Assembly (NCBI GenBank): GCA_965644295.1
Contig: CBFFRP010000429.1
Span: 1-64,000 of the forward strand
From: Paraphysomonas bandaiensis
Lineage: Eukaryota > Chrysophyceae
Reading direction: 5' to 3'
Length of the DNA: 64,000 bases
Shown in pieces: positions 24,446 to 36,774 of this stretch. The notes under the pieces are model-generated. The model ran no database searches. It was not told where the DNA came from and saw only the letters and a program-made list of their open reading frames with translations. The translations under genes were made by a program, and so were the position numbers. Position 1 is the first letter of the stretch, and each line of letters opens with the position of its first letter.

Positions 24446-26773
24446 ACATCTTTTTACTGATGCGGAAATGTTTGATCCAATTTCTGATGAGCTTTAAATT
24501 ACGAGGGAGTAGCAAATGCAAAAGTTTACGTATTCAATATATATATTAGTGTGTGCTACGCTTTCTGATCATGAATGTATCTGTCTCGATGCATTCCAAT
24601 ATTTAAGTGTTACTACAAATATTATGCTTTCACTTTCTACAACAGTAAACCCGGGCGGGATGTGACTAGCATTAACTAATCGATTTTCATTTGGTGAATT
24701 CCATCAATAGTCGCTATGTCATTAATGTGAAACTTATCCACACAGCTAGTGTGTCAGTATGTCACCACCAATAGATATCCAGATTGCAGATAACAATTTG
24801 CAGTGATCTAAATGCAATATAGTTATTCAATATAAAGTATACTCAACGAGCCTCATAATCCAAGCACATCTTAATAACAAAGGATGGAAACTGTGAAGGG
24901 TCACTACAAAACTGCAAAGCAAGGAGATTGTGTGGTTGTGTCGATTGTATGGTTGTATAAAATAGCCTTTTCTTTTTTTAGAAAACACGATTAGCATTAA
25001 AACGCGCCAAAAAATATGACTAGCATATATCATATATTCATTATATTATCTACAATCATTAATCGCTCTGTCATTAATATAACAACTATCGGTATGTGTA
25101 GTGTGTCAGTCTTCTATATGCAGTACTATTTAAATAGTATTACTGAATATGCTTATTGTTGAAGATGTGGAACTGATTTAGAAATGTTTCATATATATTG
25201 CCTTGATCCAGGTAGAGCTATGGGGTAGTTTGGCAAGTAAAAATCATCAATCCACTAGGAATTATACGTGCAATACGCAATACTATGCTAGACATATATA
25301 TATCATCCGCCCTCAACAATGTCGGACTCGAAACTTTTCGTGGTGTTCTGGATGATAAATACCGAAGAAAATTCTATATATATATAGAAAATTCGTGAGC
25401 ATATATAGGCTGCAGATATAGGATGCAGATATTGTTCTGCCCACTCAAATCCAAATGTTTGTGTGGTACAAGGGACACTACCAAGTGTCACTTGTGTAGT
25501 CGTCTTTGAGCCTTGACGAATAAACAGGTATCCTGGAAAAAGGGCTCACCTCAAGGGCATCCGAGGTATTGGGCTGCCTACTGAAGTCAAGCATCGGGCT
25601 CTAACAACCTTCTGAACTCAATCATCCGATGCCAAATCACTCATAAAACTACTCTGACCTCTAATAAAGAACATAGTCGAGGAAAATATTACTCACCCTG
25701 TCAAGTTACTTGAATTACCTAATCACGCTAGTTTTGGTCAAAGTAATAAATAATTCTAATACCTGTATTTTTATTAATCGGTGACTAGTAGGTGAATACC
25801 AAAAACACCTAGTCATTTTAGTCAACCTAGTCATTGTAAACTGACTGGATTTTGTGTGACTACACTGTAATAAATTTCACGAAATCGACTATTCCAATAA
25901 TAGAACCCCATAATCCATTCACACCGATAACTCGTAGTATCAAGAGCTCGAGTTATCATTTTAACAATATAAATTCAAGTAATATTATGACATTTGAATG
26001 ACATATAACTGTATCTTGGCTTGGTTTATTTGTTGAGTTCTGCTATTTGAGAGCAATTGAAAGCTGTTTTTCAAAGATATTGACTTATGGCTGTTAATAG
26101 AAGAATACAGAAGTGGTTAACTGTAATATGAGAACTATTGTCATGATAGCAGTCATATTATTGAAACTGAAATATATTGACCGTCGTATAAGATCGTGAC
26201 ATCTAATATTTTATGGAAATGATTAGTAGTTAAGACAATATGAATTTGACGATTAGCAAGTAGTGATATTAATCGTAAGTTCTTATTTGTTACTATATCT
26301 TTCTAACTTATAATCTAAGCATAGAGTGAAAGTATGGTTCAGTTATGTCAATTTCCATCGTTATTTACATTTTAAACTAAATTGTACTATACTTTCATAT
26401 TTCAGCATACGCCTGTAGACTAAAGAGGGAGTAGTCTCAAGTTTATAGTATGTTTATAGGATGAATTATTAATGAGATATTCAATGCTGATAAAACACGC
26501 TAAAGCCACCGAAATTATGTACTGCAGTGATTTATAACTTATTACAGGCAACATAGCAAACAATATTCCTATTTATAATTAAATAGATCAACCGCTATTA
26601 AATGTATACATTAAAATATTCCTGGCGATACAAGTTTACGACATCATGTGACTAAAATAACAGAAAAACCATTCCATGAATAGGTTTTAACTTTTCAATT
26701 GATAATAAGTATTCGTAGTGCAATATATTTCGTCATACAGCATCCACTAGGTACCCTGTCAGACAGGAGAAAA
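24446..26773. other. Long A+T-rich intergenic region
   Basis: About 2.3 kb between the reductase gene and the 3' end of the kinase gene. Stops occur in all frames every few dozen bases. No exon, RNA or long repeat was recognised. A slightly more G+C-rich patch at 25500-25620 gave no coding frame. Confidence 0.5.
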
Positions 26774-29455
26774 TCAGAACTCATTGAAGATGCAATTGTC
26801 GCCTGTATATTTTTGGAACCTTAGGGATGGGATACAAGAACAACTATCCTCAGTGGGGTCCGGCGGAATATAGTCTGGTTCATAGGCCAACGATTCCACG
26901 GCTTCAGTGTCAAACATTGACAAAAATTCGTGGTCAAGTATAGCCAGCGGAGCGTTGGCACGAAACCCAAGGCGTCTAACAGAGTACGTCACGGGAGATA
27001 TATGACGCGGGTTTCATACATATTAATTGTTACTTACTCAGTAGGGTCACACCTCATAAGGGAGTGTATGAGATTGAGAGCAGGCATAGAGGGGTCATCT
27101 CGAGAAACACCAGCAGATATATCCATTCCATGCGTCTGTCAACATATCGTGTTACTACAATATCAATCGGAACTTACAACAGGGACGCGCTATTATGCCA
27201 CCTTCACACGAGATATATTCTTGAATATTTTATCCACATTATCCGGATCATCCTCATCAACAAATGGCGTATTCATAGCGAACATTTCAAACATCAATAT
27301 TCCTAGCGCCCACAAATCCACAGAGCGATCATTTCCCATTCCAAACACATTTTCGGGAGCCAAGTACTCTGTAAAACAAAGAAAGGTAAGAGTGTCAAAC
27401 TCGATACAATACTGTAGTTTCCAACTGCACCTGGAGTTCCACAGAGTGTGAACGTTTTGTATAAAAGTCTTTTCTCGCCCATGCAATCCACTTTTTCATA
27501 TGGTATTCGCTTCGCCAGACCTGCATACATAGTAGTCAGTAAAACTTCTATAGCAGTCATCTTAACCAAAGCAAAAAAGTTAACATGTGATTGAGATCTC
27601 ACCGAAGTCAACAAGGCGAAGATAGCCTTTCGAGTCAATCATGACATTCTCAGGCTTGAGATCTCTGTTCATATTAAAAAGAAATTAGATATTCATAGAT
27701 TTACAAGTTACTTTCAGCGCTATTAATAAAGTTTGAAGATGAACAGAACAAAACATATCCCAGCATGGTTTATGTACTCCATATCATAGGTATACACCTG
27801 AAGGATATATTTCTCTGGTGTATATGGTGGAGTGCGAGAACAATGCATGTCGTATAGAATTTAATCATATCCATTGGGAGACCCGCATCTTCATACTTTA
27901 CATTTTCATGAATTGAACTCCAGAGATCACCCCTGTCTACATACTCCATCACAAACGCAATGGCAGATTGTGTCTGGCAAGTCCCATGCAGTTTTACAAT
28001 AAAAGGTGAATTGAGTGATGCCAATAATATTCGTTCATCCCGTACGTGCCGGATCTGATTATCATTCGTAATTTCATATTTACTCATAAACTTTACGGCG
28101 TACAACTGATTCTCACATTCTCCCAGCACAACAGTTCCATACCCGCCTTTACCGAGTAGTTTCACAACAGATATTTCATCCGGGTCAAATGACTGCAGTT
28201 TCTTTGTAGGGAGAGGTGGTGGAGGCAGAATGGGTACATTAGAAGGTTCTGATGGACACAACATAGGGCCAAATAGGTGTTTAAAGGTCTCCACTGTAAA
28301 TGTCAAGCAGTCCACCTCTTGTTCTGCCACGATGCGCACGGGGCATACGACTTCATTCTGTGAGCTTGGCATATCTGCACACTTCCAGATACCGTTGTCC
28401 TGTCCGGATGACTGAACTTGCAGTATAGGAAGTCCAAATACACATCCTTCTACTAACGTTGACACAGGGTTGAGGAAGTTGGCCCCATCATCGTTTTCAC
28501 AAGCCGACGAGCACTCCGATAAAACTGGAAGAATATCATTCCTATTTCGTTGAGAAACACGTAAAGAGTCGCGAAGACGTGAATTGTTACGGAGTGTAGT
28601 AGCGTTCAAATGTGGCCTTACAATACCAAATAAACGATCTTTCTCATCTTCTTCTAGCATCGAAGCATCAGGCCCGTCGTACATCACAATCGCCGTCCCA
28701 CTTTCGATAAGAATAATTTTGTCATAGCAATGCCCGATCTGATAAATTACTTCTCCTGAATCGTAACTCTCAGGCTGCAAAGATTCTAGCAATCTAGACA
28801 TCTGTACTGGACGCAACAAACTCAATTCTGGACAGTTCATTAGCCACTGACTGCGTTGAAGGACAGATTTCGCAGTATCTGTCACTTTCATATGTTGGAT
28901 CTTGAGAAAAGTTGACTTGTCTAATACCCAGAAATCACAGTCAGTGATACAACGGACAGTCGCACTTCGAGGGGCATTATACAACAGTGCGAGCTCCCCA
29001 AAGAGTGTACCAGCGTATAATTTACGCTTGAATCTACCTTTTATATTAACAGACAATTCGCCCTTCTCGATAACGTAGACCTTGACACCGTCATCACCTT
29101 CAGAAATGACACAGTCACCTTTTCTGTGACTTTCTCGTTTTAATGCTTTCAAAAGAAGACTAAGTTGCTGTTCACGATGCAGCGACTCAAGTGATTCGAC
29201 AAAGAATATCCCTTTAAAGGCATCAACAGCGGCTCTGCGTGCCTGCAGCTCCTCTATAGGAAAATCATTCCAACTCTTCACCGCATCGAGCAGGTTACTC
29301 TCGGCATCATGATCAAGTATATCCACTACTAAATTTCTCCGTCTTGATTTGGTCTTATCGACCTTCATGCGGTTTCTCCTGCTCTTAGTGAGTGGAAGAT
29401 ATGATACAGACACGTCCTGTACATACTGCAGGTGCTTCATCGACCCATTGCCCAT
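26774..29455 (-). CDS. Cyclic-nucleotide-dependent protein kinase (PKG-like)
   Basis: Six exons, 29455-27798, 27664-27603, 27520-27431, 27368-27202, 27135-27038 and 26975-26774, in phase, giving 758 residues. I chose ATG 29455 over 29485 because it gives MGNGSMKHL, a possible N-myristoylation site as in membrane-bound PKG. A first cyclic-nucleotide domain (about 80-190) has the phosphate cassette FGELALLYNAPRSATV. A second (about 205-400) is split by roughly 100 charged residues and lacks that cassette. The AGC kinase domain follows: LLGKGGYGTVVLG, AVKFM, FRDLKPENVMID, DFG, TLCGTPEYLAPENV, then DPTERLGFR and an AGC tail ending at 26774. All catalytic residues are present. It phosphorylates Ser/Thr on cGMP or cAMP binding; which nucleotide is not certain. 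Confidence 0.9.
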
Positions 29456-30095
29456 TATATCACCTATGAGGTGCGTGGGGATCACGAGGAGAGTCAGGAA
29501 TGAATTAACATGATATGATGACTGAGGAATGAGTCAGATGGATCTTCGAGAAGGGAGAGTTAAGTATAGGCACTGACCAGCTGTGCATAGACGAGGACAT
29601 GTCTGTGTATGCACACTCCGCCTGCATGCGCTGTACTGTACATACAGCAGTATCCCGACTTCCCTACATCATAATACATAGTTGTAGCATCAGTTTCCTT
29701 TATACGGTGTGGTGAAGTTGAATGATAAGGATACGCATATTGCACCATCCCAGAGCATCGTGAGGTATGAGTGGAAGCGGTGTTCCCATAGTCCCCTCAT
29801 ACAAACCAAGTACGTGACCACTGACCTACTCAACATCAATCACTGAATACAGTATGTAGTAGGGACTACAGTGGTGTCCAAAAATTGCTCGGGAATTCTC
29901 TCAGAGCAATTGGTTGGCTGTCAGTATACCACAGTATACAGTGACTACAATGGTATGTATGTGTATGTAGGAGCGGTATGGATGGCTGTGTGCGAGGAGG
30001 GTCATGCATGTACATGTACAGGCAACAGTCAGATACACATACATCAATAGATTCATAGTCGCTATTACTCACAGTATATACACTGAATATATTCA
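29456..30095. promoter_or_regulatory. Divergent spacer, kinase and transporter genes
   Basis: About 640 bp between the kinase start (minus) and the sugar transporter start (plus). It is likely to hold both promoters and 5' leaders. No defined motif was recognised. Confidence 0.35.
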
Positions 30096-32542
30096 ATGAG
30101 TAATAACTTAAACGATAAGTTGAACCCCTCTAAGGGGGATGTCACAGAAACCATCCCTTTGAAGCTATGGATTGCTGCTCTTCTAACAGCGCTGCCGTCT
30201 TTTTTGTTTGGATATGTGTCAGCAGCTCTCAACTCATGCCTCTTAACGGTATATTAATAGCTATGGAATATCTTGTTGATATATAGAGTAGGGCGATGCT
30301 GATAGTGAAAGTAAGTGTTATTATGACAATGACGATGCCAATCCGGACTGTCCCCCCGGGACCGTATATAACGACATCAAGCTATCAACGAGTATGTAGT
30401 ATATTATACGTACATATCTTATTTGTGACATAAATTCAGCTGAGGCACAAATGGCCACGTCGCTAATGGTTGCTGGTGCATGGATAGGAAGTTTGTACGG
30501 GAACATACCTGCACAGGTCAGTCATGATTCATGTTGATGGCGAACCTTCTTAATTTGTGTTGCCAGAAATACGGACGAAAGTCTACAGTGCTGATGAACA
30601 ACATTTTATTCATAAGTGGGGCAATTATGTGCTGTGTTTCAAATAAATGGGTCCTGTATGTTGGAAGGTTTCTGGCCGGTATGAGTGTTTATTATGACAA
30701 TATCAGATTGCGTTACTTTGATTCCAATCAGGTGGTGGAGTAGGAATAGAAAGTGTGGTTGTGCCCGTACTGATGTCAGAGATATCCAGTGCAGAGCATC
30801 GTGGTGCTATCACAACCCTCCATCAATGGATGCTCACTCTGGGAATATTTGTCGCCGGACTTGTGGGATACGGTTTCGTGGAATACGTCAACCATGGTTG
30901 GGTTTATGTGCAGGCAGGCATAGCCATTCCTGCTATTATTAACCTCTTGGGTGCGGGACTTATGTACGAGTCTCCTAAGTGGTTAATATCAGAGAATAGG
31001 TGAACATTTTTTCGCAATTTTTCGAAACTATATGGTAATGGTGGCTTTAGAGTAAAAGAAGCGAAAGAAGTGATCACCGCCCTAAGACCAGCTGGTTATG
31101 ATACGGATGCCGAAGTCAGTTTTTACAGATATATATGTATATTTAACTGTGTATTTTGATTATACTTACTGTAAAATATTTCCTATTTCTACTTTTGGAT
31201 TGTGTATATCCTCATTAAATATTATATAGATGTCTGCTATCTCTGACGAAATCGCATTAGCGCCTGATGAAGAGACAACATGGGAGGAGGTTTTTGCCTG
31301 CCGTCACGCCGTTATAATTGGCTGTGGACTGATGCTCGCCATGGTATGAATTTGTGTTCCTTCTATATAATGCTAACGTACGTTAGGCAATAACTGGAAT
31401 CAACACTGTAATATTTTACTCAGCAACCATATTCGGTTTTGCTGGGTTCGATGATGCTATATTGGCAACTGCTGCTGTTGGAGGTACGTGGTAGTTTTCT
31501 TTGTAGAACTGCATTTTTGATAGTTGGCGTAGCTGTGAACTTTGTCGCAACTGGAGTTGCAACGTACTTAGGTTCGTGGAAAACTTAATTTTATGGTTAA
31601 CTTATTAAATCGGAATTCAGTGGATAAGATGGGGAGGAAACAGCTTCTAGTAATTGGGACTTCTATCATGTACGAAATCGATGTGTTTGTAAGCTGTCTG
31701 ATGTTCCACAGGGCTCTAGCTCTTGTCTGGCTTGGAGTTGTTTTACTTACAGCGAACTCAGTTCCATCGACTCAGGTTTAATATATATTGTTACATGAGC
31801 TCTTATTCTAAAAACAAATTTAGGGAGTCATTGCAGTCATAGCAGTTTTGCTATATGTGGTTGGCTTTGCGATTGGGATGGGCGCTGTTTCCTGGGTTGT
31901 TATGTCTGAAGTTATGACCACCCGGCTACGAAGCAAAGCATTCAGTTTATTTGTATCTATCAACTGGTACCAACTGTTGTCAGTGCAGTATTATTAGTAA
32001 TGCATTACCTCATGGTTAGGGGGGCAAACTTCCTGATTGGTCTTTTTACTTTATCTGCCATCGACGGTATGGGTGGAACTAAAGACAGCATGGATGACGA
32101 TGAGGTTGGCTAAAATCATGGTGCTACTATTGTATAGATTTGATTTGTTCTGTAGGTGGCAGATAGTCGAAAAGAAGGCGTTGCATATATGTATGTAATG
32201 TTTGCAGGAATATGCGTAGCAGTGCTTATTTTCATCTTCACATATGTGCCGGAAACAAAAGGTTGGGACTTGCACGCTATTTTTTTCTTGTCACAGCTGT
32301 TTTTCAGGGAAAACGCCGGATGATTTCATGACAGAAACAGAGCGCTTATCTCTGAAAGGGGAGGTATATACTGATACATCTCATATAATGTCATAGTAGT
32401 TATTCATGTTTGATAGGTTGTTCAGGAGGGGAAAACCGTTGAGAATCCTATGCAAGGAGATGTCCTGCATGCGATATCCGGCAGTCCTGCCCCATCCATG
32501 GATGCTACAGATGGAATACGCCGTTCCGAGGACGCTCTGTAA
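30096..32542 (+). CDS. MFS sugar transporter
   Basis: Fifteen exons: 30096-30248, 30292-30391, 30440-30516, 30567-30678, 30732-30999, 31051-31114, 31230-31343, 31387-31483, 31524-31571, 31621-31775, 31824-31966, 32020-32104, 32156-32261, 32308-32363 and 32417-32542. Phases close to 567 residues. It shows sugar-porter landmarks: KYGRKS after TM2, a helix ending LYVGRFLAGGGVGIE, YESPKWLISE, GINTVIFYSATIFG, DKMGRKQLL, MSEVMTTRLRSKA, INWGANFLIGL and PETKGKTP. The first external loop carries three Cys (KCYYDN..PDCPPG). It probably imports hexoses across the plasma or an internal membrane. Intron density is much higher than in neighbouring genes. Confidence 0.92.
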
Positions 32543-33129
32543 ATTGTATCTATGGTCGTATAAGACGAATACGGATAATAACTAAAGTCTATGGCCTCAC
32601 TGTGCCTGATATGTCCAAAGTTTTGATCGTTTTTTCCTGAACAGTGACAATTTTGTGGACACTAACTTGACCGATGTGTTAAAGCGTTAATATAAGACGT
32701 GGTTGTTGATAGTTATTTAAAGATAAAGATAACTATTCCTTCGTTTATAATTTATAGTTATAGCAGTACTTAAATATACTACGTGTTCCAACAGTCAATT
32801 CTCTTTGTTAACAAACAGTATAGAGTGAAAGTTCAAACAATATTTGACTCATAATTGTGACTTACGAGTGGATATAGTTATGTTTAACTACGGGTTAAAA
32901 GGGGGCTATCGTGTTGAGCTCTATATTTTATAACGAAGCCAAGTTTGAAAGTTTGGACAAGGGGTGATACGGTGATACTCATTTTCCCCAGCAGGTTAAA
33001 TGGTAGCTTCTCCTCATGATGATGTTAGAAGCCTAATACTTACTCTTTGTAGCTTGCAGTTGAAGAAAATACGTGTTCACTGAAACATATGAAGAACCAA
33101 TAGTATTGTTCCAAATTGATGGTATCTAC
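32543..33129. other. Intergenic, no gene seen
   Basis: A+T-rich 3' flank of the transporter gene, running up to LINE-derived tails. No exon was seen. Confidence 0.45.
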
Positions 33130-33250
33130 ATATCTACATTAATTTGTAGTGAACGTCTTATAATTAGCAATAGGCGTGTAAGAGTTAGCACTAATATAAT
33201 GTAGCAAAAAGTGAAGACTAGCGTATGACAATTATACTAGATTAACTTTT
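33130..33250 (-). repeat. LINE 3'-terminal fragment
   Basis: The reverse strand (TTGCTACATTATATTAG..., ending CTCTTACACGCCTATTGCTA and AAGACGTTCACTACAAATTA) matches the end of the tail at 50220-50305. Part of it (GTAGTGAA, then TTAGCAATAGGCG) is repeated again at 33366-33405. This looks like a second tail, either a nested copy or a tandem duplication of the 3' end. Confidence 0.55.
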
Positions 33251-33359
33251 TAAAACAATAAATCCCCAAATTTCAATAATGGCTACAACAAAGAACAACG
33301 GTACATCTACCACAGAAGTATACTGAGCGAATAAAAACTGCGGGGTATTGGTGGTGATT

Positions 33360-35895
33360 ATGAAAACTTGTAGTGAATGTCTGATTATTTAGCAATAGGC
33401 GTTGAGACCTTGCATCAATTAGTGGCTAGAAGAATGCTAGTCATACTAGTTAGACCACTACCCGTAACTAATCAATACAAACTCTTTTATCCTACTATTT
33501 AACGCTACGAAAGCTGCTTGTGCGTCGCCGCAAGCACCAAGGTGCAACCACTTCCGTTCTTTTTGTGTGATATGAAATTCGCCTTTATCGTGTGTCCGTG
33601 GACTCACCGGCGCTTTTGATCTGGGGGTCTCCCTTTGGGATGGGTCTCCATTGGTTTTGGAGGGGGCTCAGCATTCTGAATTAGGGTCCTGAGTGCACCT
33701 AGTTCCAGATGTGTGGGTTGGGAGTGGTGGGGATTGTTGGGAGGAGGAGTTGGGTTTGTAGTATGTGTTACTGTGCTCCTGTGGGGCCGCGGGTGTAGAT
33801 AGAGTTGTCGAAGCCGTCGGCGTTGTGGAGGTCTGGGCAGTCCAGTGCTCTGTCGGGTAGGACCTGTGAGGTGTGCACGTGTGTCTGGAGTCGGATACGC
33901 TGTGGGGGGTTTTCGTTGGACCCCTAGTAGTCGAAGGACTCTCGGACGTTGTCTTGACTGACTGCGTTTCGGACGGGGTCTCGGGAGTAGCCTGGGCGGC
34001 CTTTTGGACATGGTGATATAGCGACAACCGCGATCCTGTAACATAAGCTTCGCTGCAGTGTAAAGCGGTTGCAGGAGATTAATAACCACTGTTTCTAGGT
34101 TCCGTAGACTGTGAGCCGTCAGGTGGTTGTGTATGTCATCTCCGAAGACCGTTTCCAGTTGGGCTGCTGTGATGGTTCCAGTCCAGTATCTCTCGACCTG
34201 TGGGATGGAGGGATTCCAGGCTCTGCTGGAGAGTCTCCGTAGTGCAGATGTGATCCAGTTGGGTAAGGTCTGAGTTCTCTGTATTTCGTGTAGCACATTT
34301 TTATGCGATTGAAATGCAGTTTCCCTTATTTGGGTGATGGATTCATGTGTGCAGTCGAGGCACATATGTTTTAGGGAATCTAGTCGAAACCCGCAGTCAG
34401 AGCATGCGGCTTTGGTCAGGTCAAGCCCCTGTTTGGTTTTGGCCCGGTTCCTCCCTATGCAGAAAGATTTGTCCCATGTCAGTGCCGTGTTGAGAATTCT
34501 TTGGCGTAGATTTGAGCTGAGTTTGTCTTTGGATGCACTGCCATCCGCTTGAGCTAGTTTGCGCGGGAGGTGTACTCCGCTATTGGTCCAGTAGCCAGGC
34601 GCTCGATCAGGATTGTTTCCGTAGCGTTGATCTCTGGTTGAAGTGTAGTTCTCAAGTGTCCTTAGGTCGCAGAGATCTTGGAAATCAGTAAGGAGTGGGC
34701 TAGAGTAGTATGGCCGTCTTGTACTGTGCAAACGCCAGTGCCATAATCCAGCGGTTAGTAAGCGTTCAATGGCACTGTCAATCGCAATTGTACAGACAGT
34801 GTAGTTATTTTTTCCAAGGATGCGATCGACTTCATGCCAGTCTTCACCCGCGACTGCGTCCGCAATATAGATGCCCTTGTCCTCAAACGTCCACTCCGTT
34901 TCATCTGTGGTACGTCGTTCGGGATGGGACCTCACCCAGGTCACCTGTCTTTTGCAATCTCTACTGGCCGCGATGCTTTCGAGTATTACCCCTTTTGCAC
35001 GGTGACCGAGAGCTCTGCGTCTTGTGGAGAGTGCTTCCTCAGTACGGGTGCACACTGCCTGACAGTCTGTGTGGCTTCTTATGTGTTCGGGAATGCGTGT
35101 TGAGAGTATAAGCCCCATGGCTGTGCCTATGAGTTCATATGCGTATGAGTCCAAACCTGGCACATCACGAAAGGGTGTATCTAGTCGTAGTATTATGGTT
35201 GTACCATCTTCCCAGGCATTTTCTGGGGGTAAGTAGACGACCGCTGCACCTCCTCGGTGTGTCCATCGTGTTCGCGGATTGACATGAGTGAGGCGACGCG
35301 TGGAGAGCGCACTGGCTGTGTATGATCCATCTGTGAAGATTGCCTTGAAAGTATCTGGTTGGACGCTATTAAGGCCGAGTTCTTGTTTTAGATTGGTCAG
35401 CATGTGTTCATCCTGTGGTTCGGGGGGCTCAGGTTGCTGAAGGGTAAGGCCCAATTCCGTTCCCCATTCCCTGAGGCTGAGAACATAGTGGTGGTATTGG
35501 GGCTGTGGCTCTGTTGTCTGAGTGAGTAGAAAATGTGCTGCTTGACCTGCTTCTCCCCCGAGGGTTATTGCGCGCTGTAGAGATCCCCATTTTTGCTCCT
35601 GCGCCGAGTCTGAGAAACGTTTCATACCTAATCCGTTGTGCTTGAGTGAGAGGTAGATCAGTTCCGTGGGGTATCCAGGGCCTAGACTGAGGGCCTTTCT
35701 GTAGAGGGTTGCGCAAGCAGCGTCAATTTCTCTGTACCAGTGTAGCGGCCATGAAGCTTTGGTGGCTCTATAGAGCAAAGTCGGTATGATTTGGGTCTCG
35801 ATAACCATGACTTTACAGCCGGCTGAGGCCTGTTTAATCCCTAGGTGTGTGGTCACGACTTTCACTTGGCTTCTTGGTGTTATGGACATCAGCAA
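33360..35895 (-). mobile_element. 5'-truncated non-LTR retrotransposon (LINE)
   Basis: The element runs on the minus strand from about 35895 to its 3' untranslated tail at 33603-33360. It keeps the C-terminal part of the pol ORF and the 3' tail, whose sequence recurs at 570-660, 33130-33250 and 50110-50305. The reverse-transcriptase palm is missing, as expected for 5' truncation during target-primed insertion. Target duplication was not identified. Confidence 0.8.
33604..35895 (-). CDS. LINE pol fragment: RT thumb, RNase H, Cys-rich end
   Basis: A 763-residue intact frame. Residues 1-150 look like the region after the RT palm in non-LTR elements (IETQIIPTLLYRATKASW, then YLSLKHNGLGMKRFSD). 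About residues 185-345 form RNase H, with the four acidic positions visible: FTDGSY, YELIG, HTDCQAV and IADAVAG. Later comes a C..C.(8)H....C-type motif (CSDCGFRLDSLKHMCLDCTH), common near the C end of such ORFs, then a Pro/Arg-rich tail. Without the palm motif it cannot transpose by itself. The ATG used is only the first Met of the remaining frame. The open frame over 2.3 kb suggests a fairly recent insertion. Confidence 0.85.
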   Translation of the reverse strand: MLMSITPRSQVKVVTTHLGIKQASAGCKVMVIETQIIPTLLYRATKASWPLHWYREIDAACATLYRKALSLGPGYPTELIYLSLKHNGLGMKRFSDSAQEQKWGSLQRAITLGGEAGQAAHFLLTQTTEPQPQYHHYVLSLREWGTELGLTLQQPEPPEPQDEHMLTNLKQELGLNSVQPDTFKAIFTDGSYTASALSTRRLTHVNPRTRWTHRGGAAVVYLPPENAWEDGTTIILRLDTPFRDVPGLDSYAYELIGTAMGLILSTRIPEHIRSHTDCQAVCTRTEEALSTRRRALGHRAKGVILESIAASRDCKRQVTWVRSHPERRTTDETEWTFEDKGIYIADAVAGEDWHEVDRILGKNNYTVCTIAIDSAIERLLTAGLWHWRLHSTRRPYYSSPLLTDFQDLCDLRTLENYTSTRDQRYGNNPDRAPGYWTNSGVHLPRKLAQADGSASKDKLSSNLRQRILNTALTWDKSFCIGRNRAKTKQGLDLTKAACSDCGFRLDSLKHMCLDCTHESITQIRETAFQSHKNVLHEIQRTQTLPNWITSALRRLSSRAWNPSIPQVERYWTGTITAAQLETVFGDDIHNHLTAHSLRNLETVVINLLQPLYTAAKLMLQDRGCRYITMSKRPPRLLPRPRPKRSQSRQRPRVLRLLGVQRKPPTAYPTPDTRAHLTGPTRQSTGLPRPPQRRRLRQLYLHPRPHRSTVTHTTNPTPPPNNPHHSQPTHLELGALRTLIQNAEPPPKPMETHPKGRPPDQKRR

Positions 35896-36774
35896 CCCCT
35901 GCTAGGGCAACTGATTTGAATGCAGTGTGTATGATATGACGCACACAATCCTGATAAGTTTGATGTGACTCAACCCTGAAAGACGCGGTGCCTCAGCTCC
36001 ACATCATCTTAAACATAGACGTGGCACTGCTCCTAGTCACCTTCAGCATTAGATGTGACATTCAAACTCTCCAGTAAATTATTGAAGTGTAATTTCGAAG
36101 TCCTGGTATTGTAGATATATCACTTGCACTGCCACGTTCTGGTCTTGTTCACCAGACGAAGGATGGTGTATAACTTGAAGTGTTTGATAATCTGCTTTTG
36201 AAAGCTTAATGATCATTGTGCTTTTCCTAAATTGTGAAATATAATCACTTCCAAATGACTGCGATTTCATAATTAAGATTTTAAGATGGTGGATAATGGA
36301 TAATTTCTGTTGAAAATGAATATTGAAGTCAAATATCTATATTTTGCCGGTCTGTTCAATCCAATTTTGGTGAATTCCATTCCCTTTTCTAACAAAGCAA
36401 CTGCAATTTTATTCCGTTCTTTGACGATTTTAAGCTTTAAACCTTTAATCATGTACTCTAACCTAGTCCTTATACACCCAGGTCTTAATATTGGAATCGC
36501 AAAATATACTTTTTTGGGTGCGTAGTGTTGGAGCCGTTGCCTCGTAATGAAAGCAATAGTGACTAAGCTAAAGCACAATCTCTAAAATTATTGCTTCTTC
36601 AATAGATGTGCAAGAGATTCCACAACTTTACAGAGTACAAAGTATCCTGTCCATACAAAACTATAGCAACGTAAAATAGTCACAATTACAAACAGCTAAA
36701 TTATCATATTTCGACGTATTACTTATCCAATTCGTACACACAACTCATATAATATTATATTTCTAAAAGAAATG
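35896..36774. other. Intergenic, no gene seen
   Basis: About 880 bp between the truncated 5' end of the LINE and the ERCC1 stop. Small open frames (for example 36273-36578) show no recognisable motif and are probably chance. Confidence 0.45.

Noticed and set aside
32000-32020. A 17-nt intron near 31967-31983 in the transporter
   Set aside because: A 53-nt intron ending at 32019 keeps phase and restores the conserved INWGANFL segment.
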